A stretch of 64,000 bases of DNA from Spinacia oleracea (taxonomy: Eukaryota > Streptophyta > Magnoliopsida > Caryophyllales > Amaranthaceae): contig NC_079487.1 in NCBI RefSeq assembly GCF_020520425.1, forward strand, positions 87,487,141 through 87,551,140, written 5' to 3'. The notes under the pieces were generated by a model. That model had not been told where the DNA came from, searched no databases, and saw only the letters and a program-made list of their open reading frames with translations. Shown here in pieces: positions 1 to 11,774 of this stretch (the first letter of the stretch is position 1; every line of letters begins with the position of its first letter). The position numbers were made by a program, and so were the translations under genes.

Positions 1-235
1 TGCCCTTTAATAATTAACCAGAGTAATATTAACAAAAGAGGATGAAAGATTCTTCGTCTTCTCCTCCCAAGTTTCTTCTAATCCTTCATTTTCCTTTTTA
101 ACCGACTTGATCCAGATAAACTTGAATTTCCATTCTCTTCTTCCCGATTCAAAAAGAAAAAAATAGTTTTTCTTTGCAAATTTTCTGGAACCCTAGAAAT
201 CGATTTGTTCAAAAAATCTCAAAAAGGTACGAATC
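1..235 (+). other. Possible 5' UTR exon and splice donor of a lost gene
   Basis: The first 230 bases look like a plant 5' untranslated exon: pyrimidine-rich leader, a CCCTAGAAATCG segment, then AAAAAG followed by GTACGAATCTC, a plausible splice donor, and a T-rich intron-like stretch. No reading frame starts here. It may belong to the same decayed gene material as the signal-peptidase and TAF2 exons downstream, but nothing links them directly. This is inference from composition and one donor site. Confidence 0.25.
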
Positions 236-939
236 TCTTATTCTTTCCTTAAAATTAGTTATGTTGAAGGCAATTATTCTACAATTGGTTGATGTTTAGC
301 GTTTTTTGGTTCGAATTTCGTGATTAGTACTATGATTCGTAAAATATGTTGCGATTTTTCCTTATGAATTTGCGAATTTGTTTCAATATGCAATATTAGG
401 TTAACTGTTATCGTAATTCGATTTAGTTTGAGTTGGTTGTTGATTTGATCGAATTGCTTGAAGATTAGTGTGAATTGCTTGAAGATTAGTTCGAATTGCT
501 TGCATATTTGATATTGTTGCTTGACGATTAGTTCAAATCGCTTACAGATTTGATCGGTTTCGGCAATAAGATTTCAGACGATTTGATAAGCTCTCCCTCC
601 AATCCAAAAGATTTGCTAGAATCAGTAACTTTTTTCTCTCACTCTTATCCCCAGATTTTGCAATTACTTTTGTTTGAATAAATTAGATAGAAATTTTATT
701 TTGTTCAAGTTCCATGTTAGAGCAATTTTGTTGTAATTGATTGGTTTTCCTCGGCTCTGATTGTTTTTATATGACTCGGGTGCTCTGCAGTTGTCCAAAC
801 ACCTGGATGTTGGCTTCTTCTTAGACTTTGGGGATTTTCTTGGTAATATTTTTCTCCCTTTCATTTGTGTTTTTGTTCTGGCATTTGGCACACGTCCTTT
901 CATCTGCTGATATACGTTTCAATTATCAATCCCTAGCTT

Positions 940-1045
940 TTTTTAGCTTCATGTTTGGATTCACCTGCTGAGCCTAGGTCTATTCCTTCATCTTCGATGT
1001 ACCCCACGCTTGATGTCGGTGATAGGATCTTGGCTGAGAAGGTAG
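940..1045 (+). pseudogene. Thylakoidal processing peptidase (type I signal peptidase) exon fragment
   Basis: One frame reads [20 protein letters not shown] followed by ILAEK, then a splice donor (AAG|GTAGTTTC near 1040). This is the block around the catalytic serine of plant plastid type I signal peptidases (the SMYPT motif of Plsp1/TPP enzymes), which cut transit and lumenal targeting peptides. The upstream acceptor TTTTTTTAG fits an internal exon. No later box (the catalytic lysine region or the GDNR box) follows, and no TPP amino terminus precedes it. It is therefore a one-exon relic, not a gene. Next to it lies a fragment of an unrelated gene (TAF2), which suggests capture or rearrangement. 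Confidence 0.6.
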
Positions 1046-1510
1046 TTTCTATGATGACTAAGAAATGTGATTATCTTGAATGTATTGGTAATTTGTTAAG
1101 TTTAAATTATAATATGACTTACAGTATATACAATTAGCTTAGTATGAATGATGATAATAGTAGTTCTTGATGGTTTACTTGATATATATTGTGCTGCTTT
1201 ATATTAGTGCTCTGTACTGGTAGTGTTGCTGTATGGCATAAAGTTCAATGAAAAGGATGATTTGAACCACGAACATTGTGATATGAATAGAACTCAGGAA
1301 AGATTATGTTTACAAACTATGGAAATACAAAAACTTAGATACTGGTTTATCATCTACTTGAGGTTCTAGTGTACGAGTATTTTGTTGAGCCAAGAGGTTC
1401 GAATTGACAGGTTATGTGCTGGAAAATTCACTTGTATAGAGTTCTGTTTGGTATGTTCACATGACTTGTTTGAGTAACCTTAATTTATTTTTGGTTTTGC
1501 AATTATGTAG

Positions 1511-1650
1511 TTACACCGAGCTGGAGATTGTTGTCCCTGATAATGGGGTTATTGGTTTGCATTATGAGAATTTGGAGATTGAGAGAGTTTTGGTAGATGG
1601 GGAGCCAACAGAGTTTGATGTTTTCCCTCACTATCATTCGTCCGATCCCG
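1511..1650 (+). pseudogene. TFIID subunit TAF2 exon fragment
   Basis: After the acceptor TTATGTAG the frame reads [20 protein letters not shown] and continues through [21 protein letters not shown]. This matches, from memory, the amino-terminal M1-peptidase-like region of plant TAF2, a TFIID subunit that helps recognise core promoters. The exon starts in phase 2, where plant TAF2 genes carry an intron before the YTELE block. After about residue 47 the frame loses similarity. The full protein has well over a thousand residues, so only a few percent remains. It lies 470 bp downstream of the signal-peptidase exon, with no functional relation between the two. Confidence 0.6.
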
Positions 1651-2865
1651 GTTTTGGACATTGCACATCGTATCCACTCTGTTGCAGTTTCAAAGAACGA
1701 TTTCTAGGAAACACATTTCACTTATACAAACAGATTCCAGCCTAGGAAAATAGCATGAAAGATAATACCTACATACTTTTGCTGTTGTTCTGGTTCCTCC
1801 TAAAAGATGATGTTATACTAACATATGGTTCGCTCTGTCTTGAAAATTCTCACTCTATCATCCCTGTTTATTTCCTTATGCAATTTATTATTGATATCAT
1901 TTTCTTCATCTTCTTCTTTGTTTTCTTGTGCCTTTTGCTTTAGGTAAGGGCCTTGCGTACGATCACACAACTTATTCTGAGGTAATTATTTAATATTTGA
2001 ATTCGTAACACTAATATAAACATAAGAAGAAAATAAAACCCTTCAAACAGTCCAGGGATCAGATGTATGTATTCTCATAAGATTGATCACAAAAATGTTA
2101 AGAGAGTACAACTTTTTTCCCTGTAAATATGTGACTTATTCTCCAAGTTATTCACCAAGTTATTGAAGTCATGACTTAAAAGAGATGAGCAACAATTTTA
2201 CAGGTTACAATTTCAAGAAAATTATATGTCTGTTCAAACCTTGCATGTGTGTGTATGCCATTTGTGCGTATGTGTATAATTTAAATTAAATCATTGAGAA
2301 TTCTGTGCTTCTGAGTTAATTTGCAACAAAGAAATGGCACTATTAGATTATCTTACTTGCCTCTGGTTACATGTACTTTGAATCACCTAAAGTTTGATCA
2401 TCTGAAATCTGATCTACTGGTTTAGAAAGTCAGTATACTGAATATGAGAGTTGCAAACCTCATATTCAGTTCTGTTGGTGTCTACACCATATGCAGCTAA
2501 TAAATGCCTTATGCTGGAAAATGTATTGGTCTTGTAGGAAAACTGAGGAGCATAAAGCGTAGAGAAGAGCACAAAAGAGAACAAGCATATGATGATTGAT
2601 CGAGTAGGTTTTGAGTTGGCTGGACAATCATTTGATATAAGCATGTAATAGCTATAGTGAATTGTTCCTCTCTTTTTTGATGGAAATATACCGAAGTTAG
2701 TTTTGATCTAACCATAATAGTTGTATGGATTCAAATGCTTGTTGTCTATATACTTTTACTCTCCCAAGATGGACATAAATGTTAAAGTCCCAGTATCATA
2801 GTTTTTGAAAGGTGTAATATACTTGTTAGTTCACCAGATTTATTTATTTTAAAATAAAAAATAGA
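1651..2865. other. Unassigned AT-rich sequence
   Basis: I see no coding similarity, RNA gene or repeat ends here. Short open frames on both strands lack recognisable motifs. It separates the TAF2 exon relic from the CACTA-type repeat block. Confidence 0.4.
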
Positions 2866-3209
2866 ACAAAAAGGGCGACTTTATCAAGTTGCCCTCTTTG
2901 ATTTTGAACAAACAGGGGAAACAGAATTGCCCTATTTAAAATATTTTAATTAGAGGGCGAAAAACAATCAAAGAGGGCGAAATTTAAGTTGCCTTCCTTG
3001 TTTTCAAACAAAGAAGGCGAAAATTATTTGCCCTCTTTGGTTTTGATAAAAAAGGGCGAGCAAATGGAGTTGTTGTAGAAAGCTAATAGGACGAACCTAA
3101 CAGGGCGAGTTAAGGACGATTTTTATTTCTCCCATAAAAGTTAAAAGGGCGATATTTTGATCAAAGAGGGCGACTTTTTTCGCCCTCTTTGATCCTGTTT
3201 GTTGTAGTG
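2866..3209. mobile_element. Terminal part of a CACTA-type DNA transposon
   Basis: The right end reads TTTGTTGTAGTG, the inverse of the CACTACAA terminus of CACTA (En/Spm) elements. Inside, the motif AAAGAGGGCGA (or its complement) recurs about ten times in both orientations, like the subterminal repeats that bind the transposase. I could not find a matching CACTACAA left end or a convincing 3-bp target duplication. The element therefore looks truncated on the left. It lies against the 3' end of the minus-strand LINE. Confidence 0.6.
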
Positions 3210-3245
3210 ACATGAGACGCTGCAACCCCAAAGGGAAAACCCCTA

Positions 3246-6200
3246 TTACATTTTATTAAACCAATACACTTTCTTACTGTGCACCTTTTTTCCAATCAGG
3301 TTACATCTAACATCATGCTGAATCTCCTTAAGAAGATTCCGAATTGCAGGCACCTGAAATTTCCAAATAACAGTATTCATAGCTCTCCATAAGTGATAAA
3401 CCAAAGCAGTTGTAGTGGTGTATGCAACAGTTCTTGTGAATGCACTAGTTGCAGATCTCTTGAGCCATTTGAGAAGGCAACTGATGCCAGATTTGCAGTG
3501 AGACAAGCCTAGCCATTTCAGGATTTCAGTGCCAGAATCATAGCTATATATAGACACACTTGAAGAACAAATGGTCCACAGTTTCTGGAGCAGTACAACA
3601 AATTAGCCATACACAACCATGAGTGATTCCCAAGCTATATAGCCTAACTCTGGTTTTTAACTTATCTTGAGTAGCAAGCCAAAGGACGAACCTACGTTTA
3701 GGAACAGACAACCCGTTCCAAACATACATGCGCCACTGAACATTCTCCCTCTGAGTAAGATTAGTTTGGTAGATCTTTTTTATAGAGTATCTAGGAGCAG
3801 CAAGCCAATGAGAAGAGACATTCTGGACAAACTGATCTTTAACTTGACATATGAACTTCAGCACTCAACTTGCGGGAGAAGAGGGTGTGAACTGGACCCA
3901 AGGCTTATTCTTGATGTAAAGGGAATGAACCCACTTTACCCACAAATTATCTTTCTTTTGAGCAATAGCCCAAGCCAGCTTGCCTACAGCAGCTTGGTTC
4001 CATAAAATGAGATTCCTAAACCCCCAACCCCCTTGCTTTTTAGGCCAACACCATTGATCCCATGCCACTACACTAGGCCTACAATCATCATAGTTTCCAT
4101 TCCATAAGAAGGCTCTGCAAGTAGCATTAATTTTCCTTAACACAACTTTTGGAAAAATGAATATCTGTGCCCAACAAACACAAATGCTCATCAGAAAAAG
4201 TTAACCAGTTGCATCATGCCAACAAAGGAGATATTCCCGAAACTCCAAACTTTGATTCTAAGGACCATTTTTCCACCAGAGCTTCACATTCATATTGCTT
4301 CAATTTGCAGGTACTGATGGGAACTCCTAGATACCTGAAAGGAAGGGAACCAAACTAAAATCCTGTTTTTTAGCAATATATCCATGTCATAACTACTGAG
4401 GCCACAACAATAAATGGACGACTTAGAGGCATTAACAGTTAGACCATTAGTGTCTGAGAACAACTGGAATCCATCCATCACGAGCTTGATAAAATCATTG
4501 TCTCCTTTGCATAAAATCAATAAATCATCAGCAAAGCATATGTGATTAAGAGATAATTTTCTACATCTTGGATGAAATTTTAAGAGGGGGTGTTCACTGA
4601 CTGTAATCATTGCTCTAAAGAAGTACTCCATACACAAAGTGAAGAGGATAGGGGAGAGGGGATCTCCATGTCTCAATCCTCTCTTAGGCTGAATAAGATC
4701 AGTGGGGACACCATTTATCAAAATGGAGTACTGAGTAGTGGTGAGGCAAGTCATAATTAGGTTGATGAAGTGAACAGGGAAGCCAAGATCTTTTATGACC
4801 TCTTTAATAAACTCCCATTCAATTGTATCATAAGCTTTCCTCAAGTTAAGCTTCATCAGACAACATTTAGCTTTTTGACTGTTCCTATACATCTTAACCA
4901 AATCCTAGCACACAAGCACATTATGCAGGATAGATCTACCAACTAAAAAGCACCCTGATTAGGGGAGATAATATTAGGAAGGACGTAGTTGAGCTTCTCA
5001 CACAAAAGGTTAGAAATGCATTTATAAATGACTAAACAACAGGCAATAGGCCTAAAGTCCCCCACAGTTGCAGGAACACTGACCTTAGGAACAAGTGTAA
5101 TAGAGGTAACATTTACCTTCTTCGGGATTTTCCCTGTAAGGAAAAAGTATGAAACATCAGCATGGACATAATGTTTCAGAGTGACCCATGAGAGTTTGAA
5201 GAACAGGCTACCAAACCCATCCATCCCTGGAGCTTTATTACATGGGATATCATCAAGAACATATTTAACATCCTCCATAGTGAACACATAGTTGAGCTTG
5301 TTTTTGTGAGCTTCTATGAGTCTAGATCCTTTATCCATAATCATAGTGTGAACATGGCTTATATTATCCTTTTGTGAACAAAAAAGATCTTTGTAGAACT
5401 GAACAAAAGCATCCTGCACCCCTCATCTGTTTCAATCCACTCACCATGCTCATTTTGGATAGAGTGGATCTTGTTTTGCTTTCTTCTGTGTTTGATACTC
5501 GGGTGGAAGGCCTTAGAGTTCTCATCACCATTTTGTATCCAATGGACCTTGGCAGTCTATTGTAGAAAAGACATATATCTCTCACTGGCCAATTTATAAG
5601 CCTGAGCAACACTTCTCTCTGCAGTGACTAGTGAAGCATTACAAGGATCAGCATGCATATGTCCTTGAGACTCCAAGAAAGCATTATAGCTCCTGTGTTT
5701 ATCAACTTACACATTGCTGAATGCCTTATTCAAGACTTTGAAATTAGCTTTTATCCATTTCATTTTCTATAACACTCTGTACATAGGGCATCCATGCACT
5801 TATCTACTCCAATTCTTATCAATGAGCTCATGATATCCAGGAGCAGTGATGCACATATTGAAGAATTTAAATGGGTTCCTTTATGCCCTTGCAGTGTAAC
5901 TAGAGAGAACCATAGGGCAATGGTCAAAATTCCCTTCAAATAAAAAGGAAGCCTCAACATTGTCCTGTAGAGCATCACATTTTCCAACACCCTGTCAATC
6001 CTAGAGAAGACTCTATCCACCCCATCTTGCTTGTTATTCCAAGTAAAGTGTCTCCCTATAGTCTTGATCTCAGCTAGTCTATAGAATTTCATGCATGATC
6101 TTATCGGTTGAACCTATGAAGCCGTGATAGTGGACCCTATCCTATCAACCCAAGTCCATGAGGGAGTTGAACCCCCTTGACAATCCATGCACCATTACAA

Positions 6201-6560
6201 AGAAGAGATAAACGTTAACTGTGCCCATGGAGGTTCTCTCCCTTTCCTATCATTCATACCATAAATTAAAGTGCAGAAGAAATCATTACCAGAACACCTA
6301 GGAGTGACAGAACAATGAATCATCTGAGGGTCCATATGAATGATGTCAACCATAAATGAGTCTGGGTCCCAAGCAACAACAATTCTACCATTTTTGTGGC
6401 AACTAATATTAGAAGTGAAGCACCAGGATGGGAAAACATTTAGGTATAAGTCTCCCATTATGTGAGCTTTCACTGTTATTACATGAGGCCAAACAGTTTG
6501 ATTTGATGAGAAGTAAGCATACCTCTAACCAATTTTTTCTTATCTTTCTTGTTTAGCCCC
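3246..6560 (-). pseudogene. LINE ORF2 (endonuclease-reverse transcriptase), broken
   Basis: Minus-strand pieces in order are: an endonuclease start reading WNLRGLNKKDK near 6560; endonuclease-like segments at 6473-6195 and 6092-5760; the reverse transcriptase start with DIPCNKAPGMDGF (5419-4943); the core with LNLRKAYDTIEWEF, GLRHGDPLSPILF and the catalytic FADD block (4901-4290); and a zf-RVT tail (3864-3246) with KRRFVLWLATQDKLKTR. Several frameshifts and stops separate the pieces, so no full protein can be made. The order and motifs are those of plant L1 reverse transcriptases, which copy their RNA at a nicked target. Confidence 0.85.
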
Positions 6561-6581
6561 CTTAAATTCCAGTAGAGAATG

Positions 6582-7947
6582 CTATCCATCGGGCCCAAGG
6601 GTGATCACCTCTTGCCCTGATTCAATCTCCAATCCCACAGTATTGTGAAGAACTTCTATGTGCGCATCTGTATTTCCATCCACCTCTAGAGCATGAAACT
6701 TGTTACCAATGCTCACATATTTTAGTTGAGTGGATTTCTGTCTACTGAAACCAGTTGCTAGAACAAACCCATCATGCTCAGGAGAGGAGATGGCTGAGTT
6801 AGGCACAATTGGCTTAGTTACAACAACATCTTGGGCCATGGTGGTAACCCTGACAGGCTGAACTACCTTAGGTAGCCATCTCTTCTTACCCTGATTATTC
6901 CTCCTTGTACAAGCCTCCTGCTTGTGACCAATACCCTTACACAACCAACAAGTAATGGGAAGCCAATCATTCTCTACTGCTTGGTGTATGACTACCCATT
7001 TTTCATCCATAAACTGGATTTCAGTAGGGAAGTTTTGATCAATGCAGACCTCCACAAGGACCTTAGCAAACATTAGTTTATCCCTGTGAAGAGTGTCTTG
7101 GTCCACTTTGATTACTCGACCAATTAGGCCAGCAATCTTGTTAAGACTCTTATTCTCCCCAAAATTTAACATCTAAACCAGTCAATTTTATCCAGGTGGG
7201 AAGCAGTTTAATAGGATCCTTTGCAAAATTCTGGTCAGTAGTCCATGGTTTCACCATGACTGGTTTGGAATTCAAAAATTGTGTACTCTCTTGCATTACT
7301 TTCTGGAAATTCTCCATAGTCTTAAATCGTACCAGGAACACTCCTCTCCCCACCAATGAGACCTTATCAATCCCGAATTTCCCCCAAATTCTATGTACAA
7401 ATCCAGTCATCGCATTTTGCGATGGATTTGCACCCAAAACATAACAAACCACAGATGATTGCCAATAAGAAATTTCATCTTAAATATCTTCCAATTCAAT
7501 CTGAATAAGTTTATGCGTTTTAAAAACATCATCATCCAAATTAATCTGCGGAATAGGGTCATCTGAACTAGAAAGAACTGGTTCAAATATTGGTCCATTC
7601 CCCCCAGAAAAATGGGTACAAATATTCTTGCCATTACTTAGTCCAGATAACCAAGCATTAAAGTTCGATTTTACCTGTGATTGTTGCTACAATTCACGCA
7701 GGCCAGACTCAGGGGAAATAATCTAATCATCGAGCATTTGTTTGATATCTGGGTATGAAATCGTCGAAACTGAGTTGTCATCCCCAACCTCCATTACTGA
7801 AGCAGGAGGGACGAGAGCTTGTGCGTGCGTCACATGACACACCATTGTTGGGTTATCCATGGTCTTCTTCCCATTTATGGGCTGGTTAGCTTGCTTGCAA
7901 GGTCTTCCCATGGGGTTCGAGAGAGTCGCCTCTTCGAAACCTCTCAA
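6582..7947 (-). pseudogene. LINE ORF1 (DUF4283 / zinc knuckle), frameshifted
   Basis: The frame starts at an ATG at 7947 and can be followed through at least two frame changes (around 7720-7630 and 7450-7407, then 7172) to a stop at 6582. The middle part, with VHRIWGKFGIDKVSLVGRGV, resembles the DUF4283 RNA-binding-like domain of plant LINE ORF1 proteins. It is followed by CWLCKGIGHKQEAC, a CCHC-type zinc knuckle. Such proteins coat the LINE RNA. The frame breaks make it a pseudogene. It is directly followed by the ORF2 remains on the same strand. Confidence 0.75.
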
Positions 7948-8164
7948 GAGTTTTCCACCATAAGCAAAACAAACAAATGAAAATGGGAAAATTGTTTTCC
8001 GAAAAAGTGATTTCCGTCAAATCAAATGGAGCTAGCCTAGGTTTTGTCTTTTTTATCATAAAAAGTGTTTGATTTGATCCAATGGCTCTATTTGGTTCAA
8101 TTTCTTTTGTTCAAAATTATTTTATCTGAACTAATGTGAACACATTACATGAAAACTCGTTATT

Positions 8165-9280
8165 GTTCGGATCCGCCTTAAGTTCAACCAACTAGAATTT
8201 AATCTAAGGTGTTATTAATTCGGGATCTCACTTTTATTGTGATACACCAAGTATGAAAACTCGTGTGTGTATTATGATCATAGATCACGTATATATAGGA
8301 AATAGGAAAACCCTAAGTTTCCATAACCTTAATAATAAAGTTTAGGAAACATTAGATTTTAGGAAACATGCAGAAAATCTTTATTTTAAGTTTTAGGCAA
8401 TTTTCACAAAAATACCAAAACTCAAATAAACCATTTAAGGCAATCGGCAGATTGACACGCAAGTTGCCCATGTGTGCTGGCACAAGCAGCGGCCCAACAG
8501 CACTGGCCCAACAGTGCAGGCCAGCTTGTTGCTGCCATGTGCGCTGGCTAGTAGCGCTGGCCCTTGCTTGCTGGCGCGCCGGCTCAGCTGCTTGGCGATG
8601 CTGCCACGACCTATCGAGCGATGGGCCATCGTTCGTACAATGGCTCGTCGCTCGTTTTGTGCTTCCGATTTTTTTCCCGATTCCGGAAAATATTTCCGTT
8701 TTGAATAATATTTACGTTTCCGATAATATTTCCGATTCCGACATTATTTCCGAATTCGACAATAATTCCAATTCTGATAATATTTCCGTTTCCGGCAATA
8801 TTTCCGATTACGACAATATTTTTATTTCTGATAATATTCCCGATACGAACCATATTTCTGTTTCCAACAATATCCTCGTATTCGATAATATTTATATTTC
8901 CATTATGAACCATATTTTCGTTTCCGGTAATATCTTCTTTTCCGGCAAATATTCTTTCTTTGTGTTTGTGACAGTTTGTTTAGCTGCCACTGAAACCAAC
9001 ATAAGCCATTTCCGAAGATCCATAATTAGAGTATTTACTGAATATAATATTCACCTAAATACTTGATCCGTTCACGTACTATTTGTGTGACCCTACGGGT
9101 TTAGTCAAGAGTAAGATGAAGCATTAATAATATTAATTCCACTTGAACTGAAGCGGCCTCTAGCTAGGCATTCAGATCACTTGACCTCACTGAATAATTA
9201 ACTTGCTTATTTAATACTAAACCGCATTTATTAGACTTAGTATTAAATGCAAACTTAGACCAAGGGCATTATTTCCTTCA
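8165..9280 (-). mobile_element. Inverted LTR fragment of the large Copia family
   Basis: The right end, reading CCAAGGGCATTATTTCCTTCA at 9260-9280, is the inverse of the LTR start TGAAGGAAATAATGCCC found at 25698, 34763 and 63972. Further inside are the inverse of the CTAGCTAGAGGCCGC block, a run of CCG/AATATT motifs (about 8660-8940) and a GC-rich patch (8460-8640), all in the same order as in that LTR. The part inverse to the LTR 3' end is missing beyond GGATCCGCCTTAAG at 8169. The sequence is much more diverged than the two intact LTRs, so this is an older subfamily member. No internal region is attached. Confidence 0.8.
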
Positions 9281-9809
9281 CTCTTTGCCCATTTTTGTAG
9301 TAGTGGTTGGCCGTGTGCTGGCCCTGTTGCTGCTCGTCGAACGCGGTAAGAGAAGAGACGAAAAAGAGAAGTGTGGGTGTTGTGAGGGAGGAGAGATAAA
9401 AGAGAGGAGAGAAATTAGAGATTAGGGTTTAATGAAATTATTGTGTAGGGATTTGTGAGAATTAAACTTGTATTTATAAGTTGCAGAATCATTAATGGGT
9501 TAGGCTTAGGAAATTCCCTTTCGGGCTTCCATGAAAAGGGAACTGGGTTTGCTGAATTGTTTGGACTTGAACTTGGGAGTGAATTGTGCTAGAATATTTT
9601 AAAATTCTTTTTCTTTTCTTAAAACCCAATTAAAATCCCCAACTTAAAATAAAAAAATTCTCTCCAATTAAAAATATTTAATAAATTTTAATTAATAAAA
9701 ATATATTTAAATATATATATATATATATATATTTAAATGCAACTTTATTTATAAATTCTATAAAATAATTAAATATATTTATAATTACTTAAAAATACGA
9801 GGTATTACA
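9281..9809 (-). mobile_element. Probable Ty3/gypsy (chromovirus-like) LTR fragment
   Basis: Read on the minus strand, the segment begins TGTAATACCTCGTATTT at 9809, which is how I remember LTRs of Tekay/Del-type chromoviruses starting. It then continues AT-rich with a TA microsatellite (about 9710-9732). The other end stops abruptly at the Copia LTR fragment, so it is truncated or split by it. No coding region is attached. The family assignment is from memory and moderate at best. Confidence 0.45.
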
Positions 9810-9824
9810 ATAAAAGACCTGACA

Positions 9825-10465
9825 TATCATTTTCTTTGAGTTTGTTAGCGAGGTTTAGCTCATTGCGAACCCAGAGGCATTGGAATGAGATTAAACATGT
9901 ACTTCGTTACCTACAATGTACGAAAGAATGGGTTTGTTCTTTCCAAATCTATCCAAAGAAGGTTTAATTGTTTTTGCAAATGCAGGGTATTCATCTGATC
10001 CTCATAATGATCGGTCTCAAATTAGATATCTATTCACATGTGGAGGTAATGCCATTTCTTGCCGTTCAATGAAACAAACTATAACAACTAATGCTTCTAA
10101 CCCTTCTGAGATTTTAGCAATATCACGAGGTTAGTGGTGAATGTGTATGGCTAAGGTATGTGATTCAACATGTAAGAGAAGATTGTGGTTTATCATCCGG
10201 GAAAGAGGCACCAACATTGTTATATGTGGATAATGCAACATGAATTACACAACTCAAGGAAGGATACATCAAAGGTGATAGAACAAAGCACATCTCATCA
10301 AAATTCTTTTTCACACATGAACTTCAAAAGAATGGCGATATAAATGACCTACAGATTCGTTCAAGTGCAAATTTAGAAGATTTATTTACTAAGGCGCTTC
10401 CTGCTACTACATTTCAAAAGTTAATTAACCTCATTGGATTGCGATGTCTCAAAGACATTCAGTGA
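9825..10465 (+). pseudogene. Copia RNase H remnant
   Basis: Broken frames translate to the end of a Copia polyprotein: an RNase H-like segment with GYSSDPHNDRSQIRYLFTCG and, after frame changes, QLKEGYIKGDRTKHISSKFF, then RSSANLEDLFTKALP and LINLIGLRCLKDI. These resemble the blocks around the catalytic residues of Copia RNase H. In-frame stops and shifts (for example near 10130 and 10242) rule out function. The family differs from the large Copia element at 25.7-36.2 kb. Integrase and reverse transcriptase are absent upstream, where a gypsy LTR piece abuts. Confidence 0.8.
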
Positions 10466-10778
10466 TGTTATCATTAGAGGGAGTAAATGCGTGTTGCACT
10501 CTTTTTCTCTTAACCATGATTTTATCGCACTGCGTTTTCCTGTCAAGGTTTTTAATGAGGCAACATTTCATGTGCATTATAAGGCATTGCATTGTTTTGG
10601 ATAATGGATATCCAAGGGGAGTGCTATAAAATATATATTAGTGTGGATGCCCATTATATCCTTACCCTATATGATGTATGGTGTGTACATATTTTGTCTA
10701 TTGAATAAGATAATAACTGACAGTTTCTCTCTTCCTATCTCTCCCTTTTCTCCCTGTTTAGAACAAAATTGATCTTTC
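10466..10778 (+). mobile_element. 3' untranslated region and 3' LTR remnant of the Copia remnant
   Basis: Directly after the RNase H relic comes TCATTAGAGGGAGTAAATGC, a segment I associate with the 3' end of such Copia elements. A purine-rich tract CCAAGGGGAGTGC (about 10612-10624) then resembles a polypurine tract before an LTR. The LTR-like part carries TATAAAATATATA and fades into the GATC-rich repeat. I could not find a matching 5' LTR. Confidence 0.45.
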
Positions 10779-10779
10779 A

Positions 10780-11575
10780 AGATTAGAACTAATATGCTCA
10801 GAGCAGATTCGGTCTATCCAGATTATGTCTATATCTGAACTAGTGTATCTAACCGAGTTGTCCAAATCATGTCCAAATCATAACCTATATATTCAGATCA
10901 AAGCCAATCAGTTTAGATCTTATCCAAATAAGAACCGATCTTGCAGAATTCCAGAACATAAATCATATATCTTGATCAGAATCGATCTATCTAGATCATA
11001 ACCGATATGTCCTGTCCAGGTCTCCAGATCATGTTTAAATGAGAACTCATATGTCCAAATCAAAATTGATTTGTCCAGATCATGGCCAGATCAGAAACAA
11101 CATTTCCAGGTATGTCGAGATCAGAATGCTATTTTCAAATCAAAATCGATCTATCCAGATCATGTCTAGCTCATAACCTATCTATCAATATCAGAACCGA
11201 TCTATCCAAAAAATGTCCAAATCAAAATCGATATGTTCAGATCAAAACTCATATGTACATATCTGAACGTATATATTCGGATCATGTCCAGGTCATAACT
11301 CATATATTCAGATCAAAAATTGATCTATCTGGATCATGTCCAGATCAGATCCCTTATATGCAGATCAACACCGATCTATCTAGATCCGAATAGATATGTA
11401 CATATGATGTCAAGATCAGAACCGATCTATCCAGATCATAACTGATATGTGCAGAACCTGTCCAGATCATAACTAGACCAGAACCCATATTTCTTGATCG
11501 TAACCGATATGTCCAGATCATGTCAGCATAACCAAATAACCAATCTATATAGATCATGTCCAGATCTATGTAATA
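10780..11575. repeat. GATC-rich degenerate tandem repeat
   Basis: About 800 bp is built from imperfect copies of two alternating blocks, CAGATCATGTCCAGATC and AGAACCGATCTATCCAGATC, each roughly 15-25 bp. Copies differ by substitutions and small indels, so the array is old. GATC occurs at very high density. Open frames through it on both strands are low-complexity by-products. It lies between a Copia LTR remnant and a hAT-type MITE. Confidence 0.8.
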
Positions 11576-11774
11576 TAAGAATAGTTATATCATGAACAAG
11601 GTAAAATAAATAATGTGTTATATATATATATAGCATTTATTAATTTGTAAATCGTTTAATATTAATGATTACAAATTTTTATTTAAATTTTAATTTTGAA
11701 GAATCAGATCAGTTTAGATTAAATTAGAATAAATAAGTTCATATCATATCAAATTAGAAAAATAAATTCAGAAC

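Larger units (their letters stand above)
3213..7990 (-). mobile_element. Degenerate L1-type non-LTR retrotransposon (LINE)
   Basis: On the minus strand, broken frames give the order of a plant L1 element: an ORF1 with DUF4283-like and zinc-knuckle domains (7947-6582), then an ORF2 with endonuclease traces, reverse transcriptase and a zf-RVT tail (about 6560-3246). No poly(A) tail or target duplication is visible. The 3' side meets a CACTA end at 3209, and the 5' side fades out before the inverted Copia LTR fragment at about 8165. Multiple frameshifts and stops show that it is old and inactive. Confidence 0.85.

Noticed and set aside
955..1137. A short complete plastid signal peptidase gene
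   Set aside because: Only the block around the catalytic serine is present and it ends at a splice donor; the lysine and GDNR boxes are missing.
3667..4358. Plus-strand frames inside the LINE
   Set aside because: The minus strand carries the reverse transcriptase motifs; these are shadows.
8368..9066. A 232-codon frame with repeated Asp-Asn-Ile-Ser
   Set aside because: It is the translation of the repeated CCGATAATATTTC units of the inverted Copia LTR fragment.
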